From Apostichopus japonicus (Eukaryota > Echinodermata > Holothuroidea > Aspidochirotida > Stichopodidae): 64,000 nt of DNA. The number at the start of each line of letters is the position of its first letter. Position 1 is the stretch's first letter. Location: contig NC_092577.1 of NCBI RefSeq assembly GCF_037975245.1, positions 20,520,898 through 20,584,897 on the forward strand. Reading direction: 5' to 3'. Positions 22,746-33,795 of the stretch are shown one piece after another. The notes under the pieces were generated by a model, which saw only the letters and a list, made by a program, of their open reading frames with translations, had not been told where the DNA came from and made no database searches. The position numbers were made by a program, and so were the translations under genes.

Positions 22746-23109
22746 ACATGTAAATATGTATGTAAATATGAATGCTTATAAGGGCATATGTTGGTGTACA
22801 GTATGTGTGTGTGAATGTAATTATGTGTCATGTTTGTAGTTGTATGTGTGCAAGAATCTGTGTATGAGGGCTAGATCCAGAAAGGTGATGTTTTTGGGTG
22901 CCCTGACATGCTTCTTTTCCCCCTTTAACCAGAATACCAAGGCCAAGTTCTCAGCTCCAACTGGCATAATAGGTGCACATAATAGGTGCACTACAATGGC
23001 AAACTTACCACATACTTCAAAGGTGAGTTGAACTTGTCTGGATGGTAACTGAATGGATGTTTGGTGCTTGTCCACCTTTTCCAATTTACAGAAAAGTGAG
23101 GAATTGCAC
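22578..23109. repeat. Dispersed direct repeat pair of about 90-105 bp
   Basis: Copies at about 22578-22664 and 23003-23109 share ACTTACCACA, CAAAGGTGAGTT, GGTGCTTG, CCAAT-type text and AGGAATTGCAC-type ends. Each holds a GTGAGT donor-like word, but I could not tie them to a gene. Confidence 0.5.
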
Positions 23110-23216
23110 CCGTCTTATTTCAGACATCAGCGATGTAAGTAATCTCAGCAGTAATAGGTAGCAGCAGGTAAAACAAAGTAACGCATTACAATAGACTTTC
23201 ACACGCTTTTCCTGTT

Positions 23217-24122
23217 ACCCCTTTTGCAAGGTGAACAAGAAGGACTCTGGCCCAAAAGCCCGAAAAAATACCACTACTGTTCAGTCGGAGTTGGTCCAAA
23301 AAGCTGGAGTGCTGAAAGAAACTTACGAAGAAAGTTAACGAAAGAAGTAAGTTATCTTGCCATTTATTGGTACTACACCTTTCACCAAACCCGCCCCATC
23401 CCCCAAAGAAAAATTAAAAGTATATAAATATGTACCTTTCATGCAACATTTTCATCACTTCCCTTTTCAGAGAGCTGTAACAATCGCAGTACAACCTGCA
23501 GTGAGGGAGCTGTTGGAGTGTCCTATCTCTCAATCTGATGAAGGTACGGTTATGAGAGGCAACCATAACGAGCTCGTGAATGGCAAGAAGGAAAAGTTAC
23601 TAAGGTATGGGCTTTTAGCAGTAGACGAGCTACAACAAAATACAGGAGAGGGGAATGGCAGACCCTGTGATAGTAGTTATTGAGCCAGAGGTATTGCTGC
23701 CTCCACCAATATCACCCCTTTTTCGTACGCCATCCCAAAGTGAAGTAACGCCACCTGCAAAGGAAGATCAAGACTCCCTATTCCAACGGGCAGCAACTCT
23801 AGGGAGGCTTTTGTTGCAGAGCTACAAAAGCAGATTTCGGCCCGTCCACCAATAGTTACGAGTACCCCGTCACCTTCAAGAGTTCCCCCGTCACCTTAAC
23901 GCCCTTCAGCCAAACTCATTTTCCACCTCAGTGAGAAGTTGCGGTTCAGATTCACCACCAACAGACTAAACCATTTTGGACCATTGAGATTTATTTCTGA
24001 ACATATGATGACTTCCTTAAAGGTGCCAATAGCAGAACTTGTTGTAACAGAAATAAGACCTGAAGTTGTAATATCGTCTCTTTCTGAACAGGGATTCCAT
24101 GTGGTCTTCCCAGATATTTATT
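23217..24122 (+). other. Possible exons of an unrecognised gene
   Basis: Several open stretches are bounded by splice-like signals: 23230-23345 (ending AAAGAAG/TAAGTT), 23470-23550 (after TTTTCAG), and 23650-23855, which is proline-rich (PPPISPLFRTPSQSEVTPP) and has a helical end (LGRLLLQSYKSRFRP). The frames do not join cleanly, and I recognise no domain. This may be a decayed mobile-element gene or chance; confidence is low. Confidence 0.2.
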
Positions 24123-24817
24123 GAATGCGTCATATATTTACACCGTATGAGCTTTCAAATTGTAATGTTAATTGGATTAAGAAAAATGCACGGATATGGT
24201 GTCTGCAATTAGAACATGTATTATGGAGCAGTGTCATGTACCATTTCACATTTAGAAGGCAGATTGGAGACGGTTCGTGAAAAAGATGGACACAGCCAAG
24301 AGAAATGCTAACAGATACTTATCAATGGTAGTCAATTCTTGAAGGATTTTTCAGTATATTCCATTTTCCTTTATTATTTTTGTCATGACATATTTCAACT
24401 TATTCTTCATGTGAAACCTTTCAAGACTTGTTAATATCAATGTTTGATCCCTTGCATGGTAATTTGGATATTTTGCTTTCAATCTTTTATTTGTCAATGT
24501 TTTTGCCTGTGTAAGTGCAACGTTTCCTAGCCTAATAGACAATGTGTTTCTTTTAGTTTGCTTTTCTGTTTTACTGTTTTCTTCTATGTTATTAATTTGT
24601 TTGCTTTGTTAATAGGATTGCATCTATAAATCACTTAATGTTAAGACAAAAATCATGTCGTCCTAGCTTAGGGCAAGGGACTATCCTAATTTGCCTAACT
24701 TTCCTTTTATAATTTTTAAAAGATTTAAAGAAAATACAGACTTTGTTTCTTTTTAGTTTGCATTTTTAGTTTTTCTCAATTTATCTTATAATTTTATTAT
24801 GTTTTCTTATTCTTATT
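24123..24817. other. No feature recognised
   Basis: Very AT-rich; nothing supported on either strand. Confidence 0.4.
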
Positions 24818-25713
24818 TGGGTGGGCCAGATGTTCTGCTGAACGTGGCCCCTCTGTGTTATAGCCACCGTTGTTTCGTTCGATGCTCTTGCCTGTGTGCC
24901 CGTCGGCTTGCCAGACCGCCATCTCTCCAGATGTGTGGCGGTCTGTGTGTTGTAAGTCACTAGGATTGCACATGGGGTCTTCATCACTAACCATTTTCGC
25001 CTAGTCAGGTGGCGATTAGGTCATGGAATTTGTCCCCGTGTGGGCTGTAAAGCCATCGAGACTATGCAACACCTTTGCTGGAGTGTCCCTTTGTCCAGTT
25101 GGTGTGGGAATGGTTTCACTCCTTCGTTATTGGTGTTATTGGTTGCACACAGTGGGTCATAAGTAGTGATTAGTTTTGTATGGTTTCATGCCCCCTGTGT
25201 GCCCAACCTGGGTTAGGGATCTGCTGTTGTTGTTTGCCGCTATAATCAGGAGACACATCTGGAACAGCAGATGCCGCCTAGTTTTCGATGGGGACGTCTG
25301 GAGGGCTGAGGCTGTCGTGCCCCTCGTGCAAAGTGGCATTAGGTTGCGCATGGAGGCGGACCATGCACGGCTTCCCGACACTGCCTTTCGTAGACACTAT
25401 CGGGACTGCGTTCCCCGGATGAAAGTTGGAGTGAGTTAGCTGTTACGTGTGTGGGGAGGGGGGTGTGGTCGTTACATAAAATGGTTGGGGGGTCTGTTTG
25501 TGCTTTGGCTTCCTGTGGCTGGTTTGTAGTGATTTATTGTTTTCATTCTGTTGGCCTTTGGGTCCGTGTCCTTTTCATGTCACGTGAAACGCAACGTTAT
25601 ATGCATATGTGGGTTAGTGAGAGATTTCTGTTTTTTGGGGGGTTGTTATACAGACTGGGATGTTTTTTTTTTACCTTTGGTCCGTGTCCGTTCTCTTTGC
25701 ACGTAAAAAGCAC
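24818..25713 (+). mobile_element. Family A 3' fragment (end of ORF2 plus 3' UTR)
   Basis: It contains HLPRRS-type RT C-terminus remnants, IETMQHL-like Cys/His text, RHIWNSRCRLVFDGDVWRAE and VPRMKVGVS, then the 3' UTR ending GCACGTAAAAAGCAC at 25713. It is 5'-truncated and internally rearranged near 24965 and 25145-25235. Confidence 0.82.
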
Positions 25714-26003
25714 CTGTTTTTCTTATTTTATAATAATTTCCTTTCTTGGATTACATCCTTCAATTTGTTTCCTGAACATCGGCATCATCGTCAAGTTCTG
25801 TGTTCGTCGTCTTTCTTGCTTGCTTTACAAAAAGATAAGTGAAATATATGTACTTTTCTTGCTACAGTATGCTTAATCATAATGTTCACAATTTCTCAAC
25901 TGTAAGTAAATACCCCGATGAAAGACAATTTTGAAAACTTGTAGCAATTTAGGCATGATATTTTTGGGGGCTAAAGTAATACAGACTTCCTTTATTGCAA
26001 GCA
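25714..26003. other. No feature recognised between family A tail and Gypsy-2 LTR
   Basis: AT-rich non-coding sequence. Confidence 0.4.
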
Positions 26004-26866
26004 TGTTATGGGTATGGTTAGCGGTGGCCTACCGAATTTGTTTGCTTTGTTTTGGCGTTCAATACCGCGTATAGTGGGCGGAGCCCCAGCGATTGAATAA
26101 CATGTGCCTTAACGTTACAACAACGTAACTAAACTGGTTTTCCTCTCTCCGTCTCACAGGTAAGATGATGCTTAATACCCTTTCATGTGAATATGAAAGT
26201 ATTACCAGGTTGTTGATTAAATATTTGTCGTTATTAAATATTGTCGTTTGTCGTTATTAAAAGTATTTCATTATGACGGATGGTCTACATTTGCCATCGA
26301 TACGTAAGAGTTAATATTCGTTACAAACGAGACCGTCAGGTTTGCATGTAGGATATGTCGTGAAAGTTCGATTAGTGGAGCAAAATCATAATTTACAAGA
26401 GTCATATCAGTACGATAGTGTTTTATTTCTTCATGTTGTTAATAATAGTATATCATACGTATCAGGATGCCGTGGATGTGACATTTTAGGTAATTTCTCT
26501 GTACGTACATTTGGTCGTTAGAACTGTCATGAGAGGTGACGTCATTGCGTAGCAACAACAGTAGGGGATTCCCCGAAATGATCCAGATAGAAATAAGTAT
26601 TTACGGCCCGCTAGATTGATTGTATTGTTATGTATTGAATTATTAGAAAGATTGAGCAGGTTTCATTTTATTATTTTAGGAACTACAAGTAGCCTTCGTT
26701 TATGCCAGGATGAAAATCCATTCAGATGCCTTATCCAAATATGCAATTTGGTATAATTTGCGAAACTGCATAGTTATTGTTTTATTATAGATCAGTGATT
26801 GAATAACATGTGCCTTAACGTTACAAGAACTAAAACTAAACTGGTTTTTCCTCTCTCCGTCTCACA
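26004..26866 (+). repeat. Gypsy-2 5' LTR (right boundary uncertain, possibly to about 26938)
   Basis: Similar to 32646-33562 over its length. It contains an internal direct duplication of about 70 bp (GATTGAATAACATGTGCC... at 26094 and 26802), the first copy ending in a splice-donor-like CACAGGTAAG. The pair diverges after CTCTCTCCGTCT, but a primer-binding-site-like ATTGGCGACATTGCC occurs only at 26941, so the true LTR may be about 75 bp longer and the 3' LTR truncated. Confidence 0.75.
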
Positions 26867-26987
26867 CTTTTACATGTAACGTGGTGGGTTGGTGCCTGGG
26901 TCCCTGCTGTCAGTGGGATCGAGAGATCCGGGTCTTAACAAATTGGCGACATTGCCAGGACTGAAGTAACCACTAGATTAGAACACA

Positions 26988-28215
26988 ATGGAGACGGACC
27001 AAAGCACCTCAGCCGAAGATGCCGCCGAAACGAATATGAGGGAAACGGTAAATATGTATGAGCTGAAGCTGAAGGACTTGGAAGCAGAGTTCGAAAGATG
27101 TCTAGGGGAGCTAAACGTGACCACATCAGCTACCGAGAAGGAAAGTCACCCTCCCACAGATCATGCTCTGCCATACAAGAAAGAGTTCAAGATACAAGGA
27201 CAGATCGGGGACCCTGGGCAACGTGACAAGCTGGCATTCATGTCTCTGGTCCACCAGATTGACAGTGGACTAAAAAGAGGGTATCGTGAGAAAGAAATTG
27301 TAGAGGCTGTAGTTAGAGCTGTTACACCTGGTTTACAGCTAAGGGACTACTTGGAGGGACGGGACGACTTAGTCCTTCCCATTATCAGATGTCTGCTGAG
27401 GGCACACTTCAGGAGTGGGGAGCAACTGAACTGTATCAGGAGCTATGTGATATATCACAGGGTAGAACTGAGACGGCCCAGAATTCTGTTCTCCGTGCCC
27501 TGGCGTTGAAGCAGAGAGTACTGTTCGCATGAAAAGAAGCAAATGCTAAATTCAAATATCATGAAACCCTTGTAGAGTAAATGTTTGAACATGCAGCGTC
27601 AACTGGGTTGTCGAATGCCGAAGTTAGACAGGAGGGTTAAGAATGCCTTCTCCGGCAACATATGCAGCGAGGAAGACCTCCTGGAGAGAGGGTAAACCAA
27701 CCATCCCATTCCTAAGCAGAAAGGGCAAGAAAGATGCAACTGAAGAAACCTGTGACAGCTTCAGTTGAAATGACAGGTACTGACAGACACAAACCCGAAG
27801 TAAAGAAAGAGAAGAGCCCCAACTTGTATGATGAGGTACAACTATTGACGACACAAGTAGCTGAAATACACAAGGCCATAACAGCAGAGGGAAGGGCGAA
27901 AACGTTTGAGAGGAGGCACCGGGGATGCTCCGATTGTCAACAGGATGGTGTAGGAGACAGTTGCCGCCACTGTTACAAATGTGGTAAATTTTGGTCACCT
28001 ATCCAGGGGATGCTTGGCAGGTAAGCAACAGGGAAACGCCAACAGGTCTCCTCTGGGGGACGAGAAGAGACCTCAGGCGATGTCCATGCAGTAAATGTAA
28101 ATGGGCTTGAATGTCCCGACTTGCTTAGACAGGTTGCTATGAATAACGGTTGGTCTCGAAAGAAGAGAGAGAGGATTGTTGACCTAGTGGGTGAAAGGTG
28201 CGTTCTTAATGGAAC
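26988..28215 (+). pseudogene. Gypsy-2 gag with atypical Cys/His motif
   Basis: The ATG at 26988 starts METDQSTSAEDAAETN. The capsid-like region reads FKIQGQIGDPGQRDKLAFM, SLVHQIDSGLKRGYREKEIV and VTPGLQLRDYLEG. Beyond a frameshift near 27440, NSVLRALALKQRVLFA and later CSDCQQDGVGDSCRHCYKCG form an extended Cys/His cluster instead of a plain CCHC knuckle. The frame of the following protease (VGERCVLNGT) is reached just before the insertion at 28216. Stops at 27531, 27577 and 27637 inactivate it. Gag forms the particle and binds RNA. Confidence 0.75.
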
Positions 28216-29994
28216 GTTCAGTTCTCGTGGAGTGCGGACGTGTTTTCGGCTGCTCTCCACTTTTCGTTGACCACACCTTTTTGTGTTTTTACGTTGGCCT
28301 TTCATTAGTTTGCAGTTAGTGTTAGTGTAGTTTGTGTGTTTTGGGTTTCTTTTCGTTTTGGCTTTTTTATAGGTGCGTGGCTTTGCCACACCCCTAGCTG
28401 CCATGGCTAAGGTCGTCCCCGGACAAGTTTTTTCAGTTTTGCGTTCTGTTGGTTTAAAAGTCCCTGTAGAGATTGACGCGCTTCAGCGTAATCCTTTCCG
28501 GGGTATGAATTGTTTTGATGTTCGTTTTACCTCGGAGGCTGCCCGCGTCCGAGGCGTCCATGTGTTGGAGGGAGTCGAGGGACTGAAGGTCACACCGTAC
28601 GACAGTTCGGTGTGGGTGACAGTCCTCCATCTCCCTCTGGACATGTCTGAACAGGTTGTTGTGCGGACACTGGGGCGTTTTGGGAAAGTGACCGGCTACG
28701 AGGAGCCGGAATTCCTTGAATGTAAAGGTGTCAAGACCGGGACTAGACGAGTTAGAATCGAACTCAAGTCCGGTATCCCCTCTACCTTGTGGGCTAATGG
28801 GCACAGGGCCCACACTGCATATCCGGGCCAGCCTCGCACTTGTTGGAGGTGTGGGCTGGAAGGGCATGAGGCCAGGTTGTGCCCGAACAAGCGGTGTAGC
28901 CGCTGTTTACAGGTTGGGCATACCCTGGCCGAGTGTAAAGGGGATATCGTGTGTAACTCGTGTGGGAAAACGGGCCATTAGGCCCGTTTATGCCCAGACC
29001 GCTCATACGCCGCGAGAGTGGCTACGGGCGTGTTTGAAGCGGTCCCCGTCCCGGCCTCTGACACCGTACGAACTGATGCTCCTGTCATCGCCCCAGTGTC
29101 CGACACTAGCGCCCCGGTGGAGGCTTTGTTCCCCCTTTCGTGTCCGTCCCCTCCCCTGCCCACTAAGGCAGAGCAGGACAAAACGGCGGAGATGGTACTA
29201 ACGGAGTGGCATGCGGCGCAGGATGCCGCTTGTACTGGTTTACCGGTAGCTTCGCCCGCTATCGGTGATACTAGTTGGGCCCCGAGTCAACCGGCCCAAG
29301 AGACATTGAGTGGCCCAGAATCTGACTCGCCAATGGAGGACTGCACTACAGCCTTATTAGTTGTGGCTAAGGAGTCCTCCGATTGGTTTGATGAGACGAA
29401 ACAGGCCACTGATCTCATTGACTCGAGTGGCCCTTCCACCCTACCCGCAGCCGCTTCCGTTATACCGGACACGATGGTCGCTAGTGGACCTCCTGTTCCT
29501 AACAGGGAGGTCCACTCGATCAATGACGAGAAGCTAAGAACTCTGCTCCCTCGTAAGAAAAGGGGGAACACTGCCAGGGGCCTGAAAAAGACCCATATTG
29601 GGAAAACTTCGCAGGTAATGCGCAGGCCTGTTGTCTACCATCGGGACGGCGTACCCCGGATGAAGTTTTGGAGTGGGTTATTTTTCAGGTGTGTGGGGGG
29701 GGGGGGTTGTGTGGTCGTTACATAATATGGGTTGGGGGGTTCTGTTTGTGGTTTGGAGTTGGCTTTTTGGGGCTGGTTTGTGTAGCGTTATTGTTTTGCT
29801 TCTGTTGGCCTTTGGGTCCGTGTCCATTTCATGTCACGTTCAACGCCTACATTGAATACATTTGTGGGTGAGTGAGAGATTTCTGTTTGTGGGTTTTCAG
29901 TTGGGTTTATGGTGGTTGTTAAACAGACTGGAATTGTTTTTGGTTTTGTTGACCTTTGGTCCGTGTCCGTTTTTCTTTGCACGTAAAAAGCACC
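28216..29994 (+). mobile_element. Family A ORF1-only ('half') retrotransposon, copy 1
   Basis: It has the family A 5' terminus (GTTCAGTTCTCGTGG), 5' UTR, ORF1, then a direct jump from the ORF2 start codon region (GCAGGTAATG) to the last ORF2 codons (CGCAGGCCTG) and the complete 3' UTR ending GCACGTAAAAAGCAC. It is flanked by AATGGAAC at 28208-28215 and 29995-30002, a clean 8-bp target duplication. The target reads through as Gypsy-2 protease. The same internal junction is found at 43154-44620. Confidence 0.9.
28403..29725 (+). pseudogene. ORF1 of the half-element, one stop codon, extended into former ORF2 tail
   Basis: The ATG at 28403 gives MAKVVPGQVFSVLRSVGLK and the full conserved domain. 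Three zinc knuckles follow: CWRCGLEGHEARLC, CSRCLQVGHTLAEC, and CNSCGKTGH interrupted by TAG at 28979-28981 then ARLCPDRS. The remainder is open to 29725; its last residues (VVYHRDGVPRMKF) come from the ORF2 C-terminus because the internal deletion fused the two. A single stop and one added A near 29585 are the only lesions seen. Without ORF2 it would need enzymes in trans from a full-length family A element. Confidence 0.83.
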
Positions 29995-31932
29995 AATGGA
30001 ACACTCAACGGGATTGATAGTGCACTGCTGTGGGATACAGGTTCAGCAGTATCTTTAGTCTTGGACAGTTGGGTCAAATGTCACCTTTCTCATGCCGAAA
30101 TAAGACCAGTTGAAGAGCTCCTAGAAGGACAACATCTTGATTTAAAGGCTGCAAATGAGATAGAGATGCCATACCTTGGGTGGATCCTAGTGGACCTTCG
30201 CATTGGAACCAAAAGTCTTCGGGTTCCAATGTTGGTGTATCCTGGGAGTATGAAGTCACCATTGATTGGGTACAATGTCATCAAACATATCATGGGAAAC
30301 TGCCAGAAAGGCTCTAAGATATGTACCCTTGTGCAAGCAATTCCAGGGAAAAGGAAACAGGATGTTGAAGCCTTGGTAAGATTAATTGAGGCTGGTATGG
30401 ATGAAGACACAGTAGATGTACAAAACCCAAACCTGTATACACTGATACCGCCTAGGGAATGGATAGATGTGGAATGCATAACAAAATGTCAACTGAATCA
30501 TCAGAGAGTTAAGGGAGAAACCGAGGGTGTATTTGTACCAACACCTGCGACTTCTGTACCAGAGGGGCTGCTAATCCCTGAGACGGTATTCAAAATGCCA
30601 CAAAGACGTTGTGTTATACCAGTTTTCAACTCTACTAACCATGACATACAGTTGCCAAGACGTACGGTTATCGGAAACATTGAGCCATTCCGGTACACTG
30701 GTAAGGTGGCTAATGGCAGACGCGCAGACGAGGCCACCCAACATGGAGGTTGCATGTCTTTAGACGTGAATACATTGGATAAGTCTGTACCAAATGCTAG
30801 TGATCAGTCCAGTGAAGATGTTGACGAGTGGTGTCCAGAGGTGGACTTGACATGTCTCACACCAATGCAAGAAGATGCTGCAGAGAAAATGCTGAAGGAA
30901 GAATGTTCAGCATTTTCACAGGATTCCATGGATACAGGAAATTGTCCCGACTTGAAGATGAAAATTAATTGAAATGATCCAGAACCAGTCCAGAAGAACT
31001 ATGCAAGTATTCCTCGTCCACTTTTCAAAGAAGTTAAGGAGTACTTGGAAGACCTCCTAGCAAGGGACTGGATAACAAAGTCGAAGTCTAAGTATTCTTC
31101 ACCTGTGATCTGCGTCAGAAAGCTTGACGGGTCGTTAAGCCTATGTGTCGACTATAGAGAATTCAACCGTAAAACAATTGATGATCGTCAACCGATTCCA
31201 AGAATCCAGGATATCCTTGATGGCTTGAAAGGTAGCTTCTGGTTTAGCACTCTCGATCAAGGTCGTGCTTATCACCATGGATACATCGACCCAAAGAGTC
31301 AACCACTTACAGCATTTGTGACACCGTGGGGCCTCCATGAATGGAAAAGAATACCCTTCGGGTTAAAAAACGCCCCAGCAGAATTCCAAAGATACATGGA
31401 GGGATGCCTGGATGGTCTGAACAACGACATTTGTTTTGTATATTTAGATGATGTGCTAGTCCATGGCAGCACATTTAAAGAACACTTGGAGAATGTGAAG
31501 AAATTACTGGCCAGACTACAGCAACACGGGATAAAGCTAAAGGCCAGTAAATGCAAACTCTTCCAGAGACAGGTCAGGTACTTGGGCAGACTAGTCACTG
31601 AAGAAGGACATAAGTTGGACCCTGCAGATCTTGAACCAGTCCTCTCACTCAAAGATAAGAAACCATCAACAGTTTGGGAGTTGAGAAAAATGGTAGGGTT
31701 CATTGGCTACTACAGGAGCTACATTCAAAACTTCTCAGCAATTGCCAGTCCTCTCTTCAAGCTGTTACAGAAGGAAAAGGGTTGTACCCAAAAACCCAGT
31801 CAATTTGAGACCACAAACAGTCAAGCAGGGAAAGAAGGTTTTGACTTATCATTTGGGAAACCCTACATTGTTATTTGTACCACAATGTTCAGCCAGTTGA
31901 AAACCCAATTACTTTGGGAACGTATAATCTAA
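29995..31932 (+). pseudogene. Gypsy-2 pol: protease and reverse transcriptase
   Basis: LNGIDSALLWDTGSAVSLV carries the retropepsin D-T-G. A spacer domain follows (PQRRCVIPVFNSTNHDI), then one in-frame TGA at 30970-30972, then RT in the same frame: [56 protein letters not shown], catalytic [12 protein letters not shown] and [15 protein letters not shown]. The frame ends at 31932 just past the RT thumb; no RNase H or integrase follows. Protease plus RT would process Gag-Pol and copy RNA, but this copy could not integrate by itself. Confidence 0.85.
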
Positions 31933-32645
31933 ATCTCTAATTTAACTGAAAATTTCTAATGTAACCCGACAACACAAGGGCTGAGTGGTACACACTGCCA
32001 ACAGGTCATAGTCCATTTATTACTACTTTTTACTATTTTTTACTCTAGCAGACATTACTTAAACACTGAGAGAACTTTGTGAGTTGAATTGTATTATACG
32101 CTATAACTTTTATTGTTATCAAACCTATTCGCACAGGAATGACAGATTTCGAGATGCATGTGTATGTGTTTTCTAACATAGCATTGGTGGTGAGGTATGT
32201 AAATACAATAGTTATATGGGAACATGCTAGTTCTTAGGGGCACAAGAAAATTTGTGAAATGGTATGCAAGGTTCAGTGACGTAATTGGTCATTTTCAACA
32301 AGACTATCTTTTGGGTAATGCGCAGTGCTCCAATTTATTTGTCTTAAAGCCAACGAATGTACTTAAATATTCTGTTACTTCAGATAAAAGTATAGTGAGT
32401 GGTAAATTTGCTACAAAACTACGTGTATACACTTAATAGTATGGGTGCCAAGGTGTTTCTAGTAGTGTGATGACTATTGAGGTTTATATCTCCAGCTTGT
32501 AATTAGCAAAACTCGACAAATTAGAACAATAGAGTGCATTTTATAAAACTTGTATTCACCATTCATTTCTTCTTACATTGAATACTATATTTCTTCATAC
32601 ATACATGTTTACATGTCAGGGATGACATCTCTAAAGGAAGAGGAG
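31933..32645 (+). other. Non-coding, ending in the Gypsy-2 polypurine tract
   Basis: No ORF of note. AAAGGAAGAGGAG at 32633-32645 immediately precedes the 3' LTR and is the likely polypurine tract. Confidence 0.65.
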
Positions 32646-33562
32646 TGTTATGGGTATGATTAGCGGTGCCCTACTCAAAATGTTGTTGTCTGTTTTGGAG
32701 TTGTTTTGGGGGCAGAGCCCCAGCGATTGAATAACATGTGCCTTAACGTTACAACAACTTAAACTAAACTGGTCTTCCTCTCTCCATCTCACAGGTAAGA
32801 TGATGCTTAATTCCCTTTCATGTGAATATGAAAGTATTACTAGGTTGTTGATTCAATATTTGTCGTTTTAAAAGTGTTTCATTATGACGGATGGTCTACA
32901 TTTGCCATCGATACATAAGAGTTAATATTCATTAAAAATGAGACCGTCAGGTTTGCATGTAGGATATGTCTGTGTTATCATGGGCCTACGTATATGCGCA
33001 TAACAATTGTTTGTCGTTAGAGTTCGATTAGTGGTACAAAATCACAATTTATACTAGTCATATTAGTACAATAGTGTTTTATTTCTTCATGTTGTTAATA
33101 ATAGTATATCATATGTATCAGGATGCCGTGGATGTGACATTTTAGGTAATTTCTCTGTACATAATGTTGCTCAGTGACTTAGCGTTATGAGTAGGCTACA
33201 GCGTGTACATTTGGTCGTTAGAACTGTCATGAGGGGTGACGTCATTGCGTAGCAACAAGAGTAGGGGATTCCCCGAAATGATCCACATATAAATAAATAT
33301 TTACGGCCCGCCAGATTGATTGTATTGTTATGTATTGAATTATTAGAAAGATTGAGCAGGTTTCAGTTTATTATTTTAGGAACTAGAAGTAGCCTTCGTT
33401 TATGCCAGGATGAAAATCCATTCAGTGCCTTATCCAAATATGCAGTTAGGTATAATTTGCGAAACTGCATAGTTATTGTTTTATTATAGATCAGTGATTG
33501 AATAATATGTGCCTTAACGTTACAAGAACTAAAACTAAACTGGATTTTCCTCTCTCCGTCTT
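32646..33562 (+). repeat. Gypsy-2 3' LTR
   Basis: Starts TGTTATGGGTATG, aligned with 26004 onward including both copies of the internal 70-bp duplication (32726 and 33497). It carries a roughly 55-bp insertion near 32970 relative to the 5' LTR and stops matching at CTCTCTCCGTCT. Confidence 0.8.
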
Positions 33563-33705
33563 GCATGATAAGAGATAAATAATACCATCCTTGCTTAGGC
33601 CTAGAACCAAGGATATACAGTACAATGGACTAGCCTTTCCAATCAAGCTACTTGAATTTCGAAATATGCCGCAGAGACCTAGCCTACTCTATAAATCAGT
33701 GCAAG

Positions 33706-33795
33706 ACTCGTTTCGTTTATCAGAATGGGATGATTCGGTAGTGCCGTTTGGCCGTCACGTTTTGGATCCCGCATGGCGGGTCACGTAAAAAGCAC
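33706..33795 (+). mobile_element. Family B 3'-terminal fragment, fused to family A ORF2
   Basis: TTTCGTTTATCAGAATGGG through the hairpin CCCGCATGGCGGG to TCACGTAAAAAGCAC (33795) is the last 90 bp of family B. The next base begins family A ORF2 sequence in the same orientation. Confidence 0.82.

Larger units (their letters stand above)
26004..33562 (+). mobile_element. Ty3/Gypsy LTR retrotransposon (Gypsy-2), pol truncated after RT
   Basis: Two LTRs starting TGTTATGGGTATG (26004 and 32646) flank gag, protease and RT; a polypurine tract AAAGGAAGAGGAG (32633-32645) directly precedes the 3' LTR. RNase H and integrase are absent: pol ends at 31932 and about 700 bp of non-coding sequence leads to the PPT. 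A family A ORF1-only element (28216-29994) splits the gag/protease region with an 8-bp duplication AATGGAAC. The LTRs differ by many substitutions and small indels, so the insertion is not recent. Confidence 0.87.

Noticed and set aside
22465-22749. Tyr/Ile/His-rich open frame
   Set aside because: Translation of TGTA/TA microsatellites.
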